Shown: piece after piece, positions 6,664 to 7,212 of the stretch
Numbering within the stretch: position 1 is the stretch's first letter
Layout: the number at the start of each line of letters is the position of its first letter
NCBI GenBank assembly: GCA_001940755.1
Contig: MEHH01000141.1
Coordinates: 1 to 7,212 of the forward strand
From: Candidatus Heimdallarchaeota archaeon AB_125
GTDB lineage: Archaea; Asgardarchaeota; Heimdallarchaeia; Heimdallarchaeales; Heimdallarchaeaceae
Reading direction: 5' to 3'
DNA length: 7,212 bases
Program-made: the position numbers and the translations under genes
The notes under the pieces: generated by a model
What the model saw: the letters and a program-made list of their open reading frames with translations, nothing else
What the model was told of the DNA's origin: nothing
Databases searched by the model: none

Positions 6664-7212
6664 CTATTGTTCTTTGAAAACTTCTTTAAAACAATCTTGA
6701 CAGTATATTGGTTTATTGGTTTTTGGTTTGAAAGGAATAGTGATTTCCTTCTTACAAGTTCTGCAAGTAGTTTGATGCATTCTCTTGTTTGTTCTATATG
6801 GACCTTCTCTTTCACCGAATCTTTCTACAACTTCTCCTTCTTGGGGGATATTGTTTTCATTATGTTTGGATTCAACATCTGACATTTGATCTTGAAAACA
6901 GTCTCGACAATAAACTGGTTTATCACCTGAAGGTTTGAATGGTACTTTAGTCTCTTTGTTACACTTTGCACAAGTTGCATTGTGGAGTTCTGGACCACTT
7001 CTCTCAGATTGTCTTCTATTCCTACTACCATATTTTGATGATGACCTATCAGAAGAACGATAATTAGATCTTCCTCTTGAACTGCTAGATGATCTTCTAT
7101 CTTGTCTAGAACCATCTCGAGGTTTTTGATCTTGAAAACAATCTCGACATAATACTGGTTTAGTTCCAGTAGGTTTGAAAGGTACTTGAGTTTCCTTCTT
7201 ACATTTTGCACA
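6664..7212 (-). CDS. Tandem CxxC-x17-CxxC zinc-ribbon protein, N-terminus outside window
   Basis: Reading the minus strand from the window edge gives 182 residues open to the TAG at 6664-6666. The ATG at 6885 is internal, because the frame runs unbroken through it. Three zinc ribbons follow each other: visible residues 1-25 (CAKC...CRDC F), 81-105 (CAKC...CRDC) and 150-174 (CRTC...CQDC). Each has 17 residues between the CxxC pairs and a core VPFKPxGxKPV or close variant, typical of the CxxC-x17-CxxC domain. The linker at 29-80 is low-complexity Ser/Arg/Asp/Gly (SSSSSRGRS, RSSDRSSSK), and the linker at 106-149 is acidic then basic. Ribbons plus arginine-serine disorder suggest nucleic-acid or ribonucleoprotein binding, but this is inference. 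The first two units share the ending CFQDQ and a 240-base period, so they arose by duplication; the third has diverged. More units may lie upstream. The gene precedes the YkgJ-like gene by 64 nt. Confidence 0.9.
   Translation of the reverse strand, partial: CAKCKKETQVPFKPTGTKPVLCRDCFQDQKPRDGSRQDRRSSSSSRGRSNYRSSDRSSSKYGSRNRRQSERSGPELHNATCAKCNKETKVPFKPSGDKPVYCRDCFQDQMSDVESKHNENNIPQEGEVVERFGEREGPYRTNKRMHQTTCRTCKKEITIPFKPKTNKPIYCQDCFKEVFKEQ
6889..6972 (-). repeat. Zinc-ribbon coding repeat, copy 2
   Basis: This stretch encodes the second ribbon plus the FQDQ tail. About 69 of 84 bases match the copy exactly 240 bases upstream in reading direction (7129-7212), by hand count. Most differences are in codon third positions or in the variable TGT/SGD part, which fits an older duplication under protein-level selection. 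Confidence 0.8.
7129..7212 (-). repeat. Zinc-ribbon coding repeat, copy 1, at window edge
   Basis: This is the partner of the 6889-6972 copy and encodes the first visible ribbon. The match reaches the very last base of the window, so the true repeat unit probably continues outside it. The serine/arginine-rich linker between the copies is not itself repeated inside the window. Confidence 0.8.

Noticed and set aside
6658..6882. 74-residue plus-strand hydrophobic frame
   Set aside because: It is the complement of the zinc-ribbon gene; the hydrophobic appearance comes from reading Lys/Glu/Phe-rich codons backwards.
6885..6885. ATG at 6885 as the start of a 73-residue zinc-ribbon protein
   Set aside because: The same frame is open upstream to the window edge and encodes two further ribbons, so this methionine is internal.
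6825..7211. 128-residue minus-strand frame with an apparent internal repeat
   Set aside because: It is shifted by one base relative to the zinc-ribbon frame. Its repeated look is inherited from the 240-base duplication, and it lacks the CxxC pattern.

Overview
The window is AT-rich (about one third G+C by eye) and reads as part of an archaeal genome, plausibly one of the AT-rich uncultured lineages such as an Asgard-type archaeon; the lineage is a guess. Support for archaea is indirect. Two start codons, at 555 and 2578, have a TATA-like box centred 24-25 nt upstream and no convincing Shine-Dalgarno sequence, as expected for leaderless archaeal transcripts. The window also encodes tandem CxxC-x17-CxxC zinc ribbons, a domain I associate with archaea and some uncultured bacteria. 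There are no rRNA, tRNA, CRISPR or insertion-sequence signals. Coding density is high and no gene-free stretch exceeds about 65 bases.

Layout: (1) 1-495, minus strand: the N-terminal 165 residues of a multi-pass membrane protein that runs off the left edge. (2) 555-3966, plus strand: an acetamidase/formamidase-family hydrolase, a phosphotransferase-fold (APH/RdoA/homoserine-kinase-like) small-molecule kinase 12 nt behind it, then a roughly ten-helix membrane protein resembling the DUF1624/acyltransferase-3 group, which has its own TATA-like element. (3) A convergent junction of 16 nt with a T-rich tract. (4) 3983-7212, minus strand, read right to left: an array of zinc ribbons entering from the right edge, a cysteine-rich YkgJ-like (CxxCxxCC) protein, a protein resembling the L-2-amino-thiazoline-4-carboxylate hydrolase family, and a small three-helix membrane protein.

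How the genes might work together: amidase and kinase are tightly spaced and probably co-transcribed, which suggests one small-molecule pathway (amide hydrolysis plus phosphorylation), but no substrate can be read from the sequence. On the minus strand the YkgJ-like and ATC-hydrolase-like genes are 30 nt apart and both carry cysteine clusters, so a shared metal or thiol chemistry is possible but unproven. Two coding regions are easy to miss because they are cut by the window edges: the membrane protein at the left end, and the zinc-ribbon protein at the right end, whose apparent ATG at 6885 is only an internal methionine. I do not see a clearly new defence or mobile system here; the most unusual items are the zinc-ribbon array and the YkgJ variant with its large unassigned N-terminal region.
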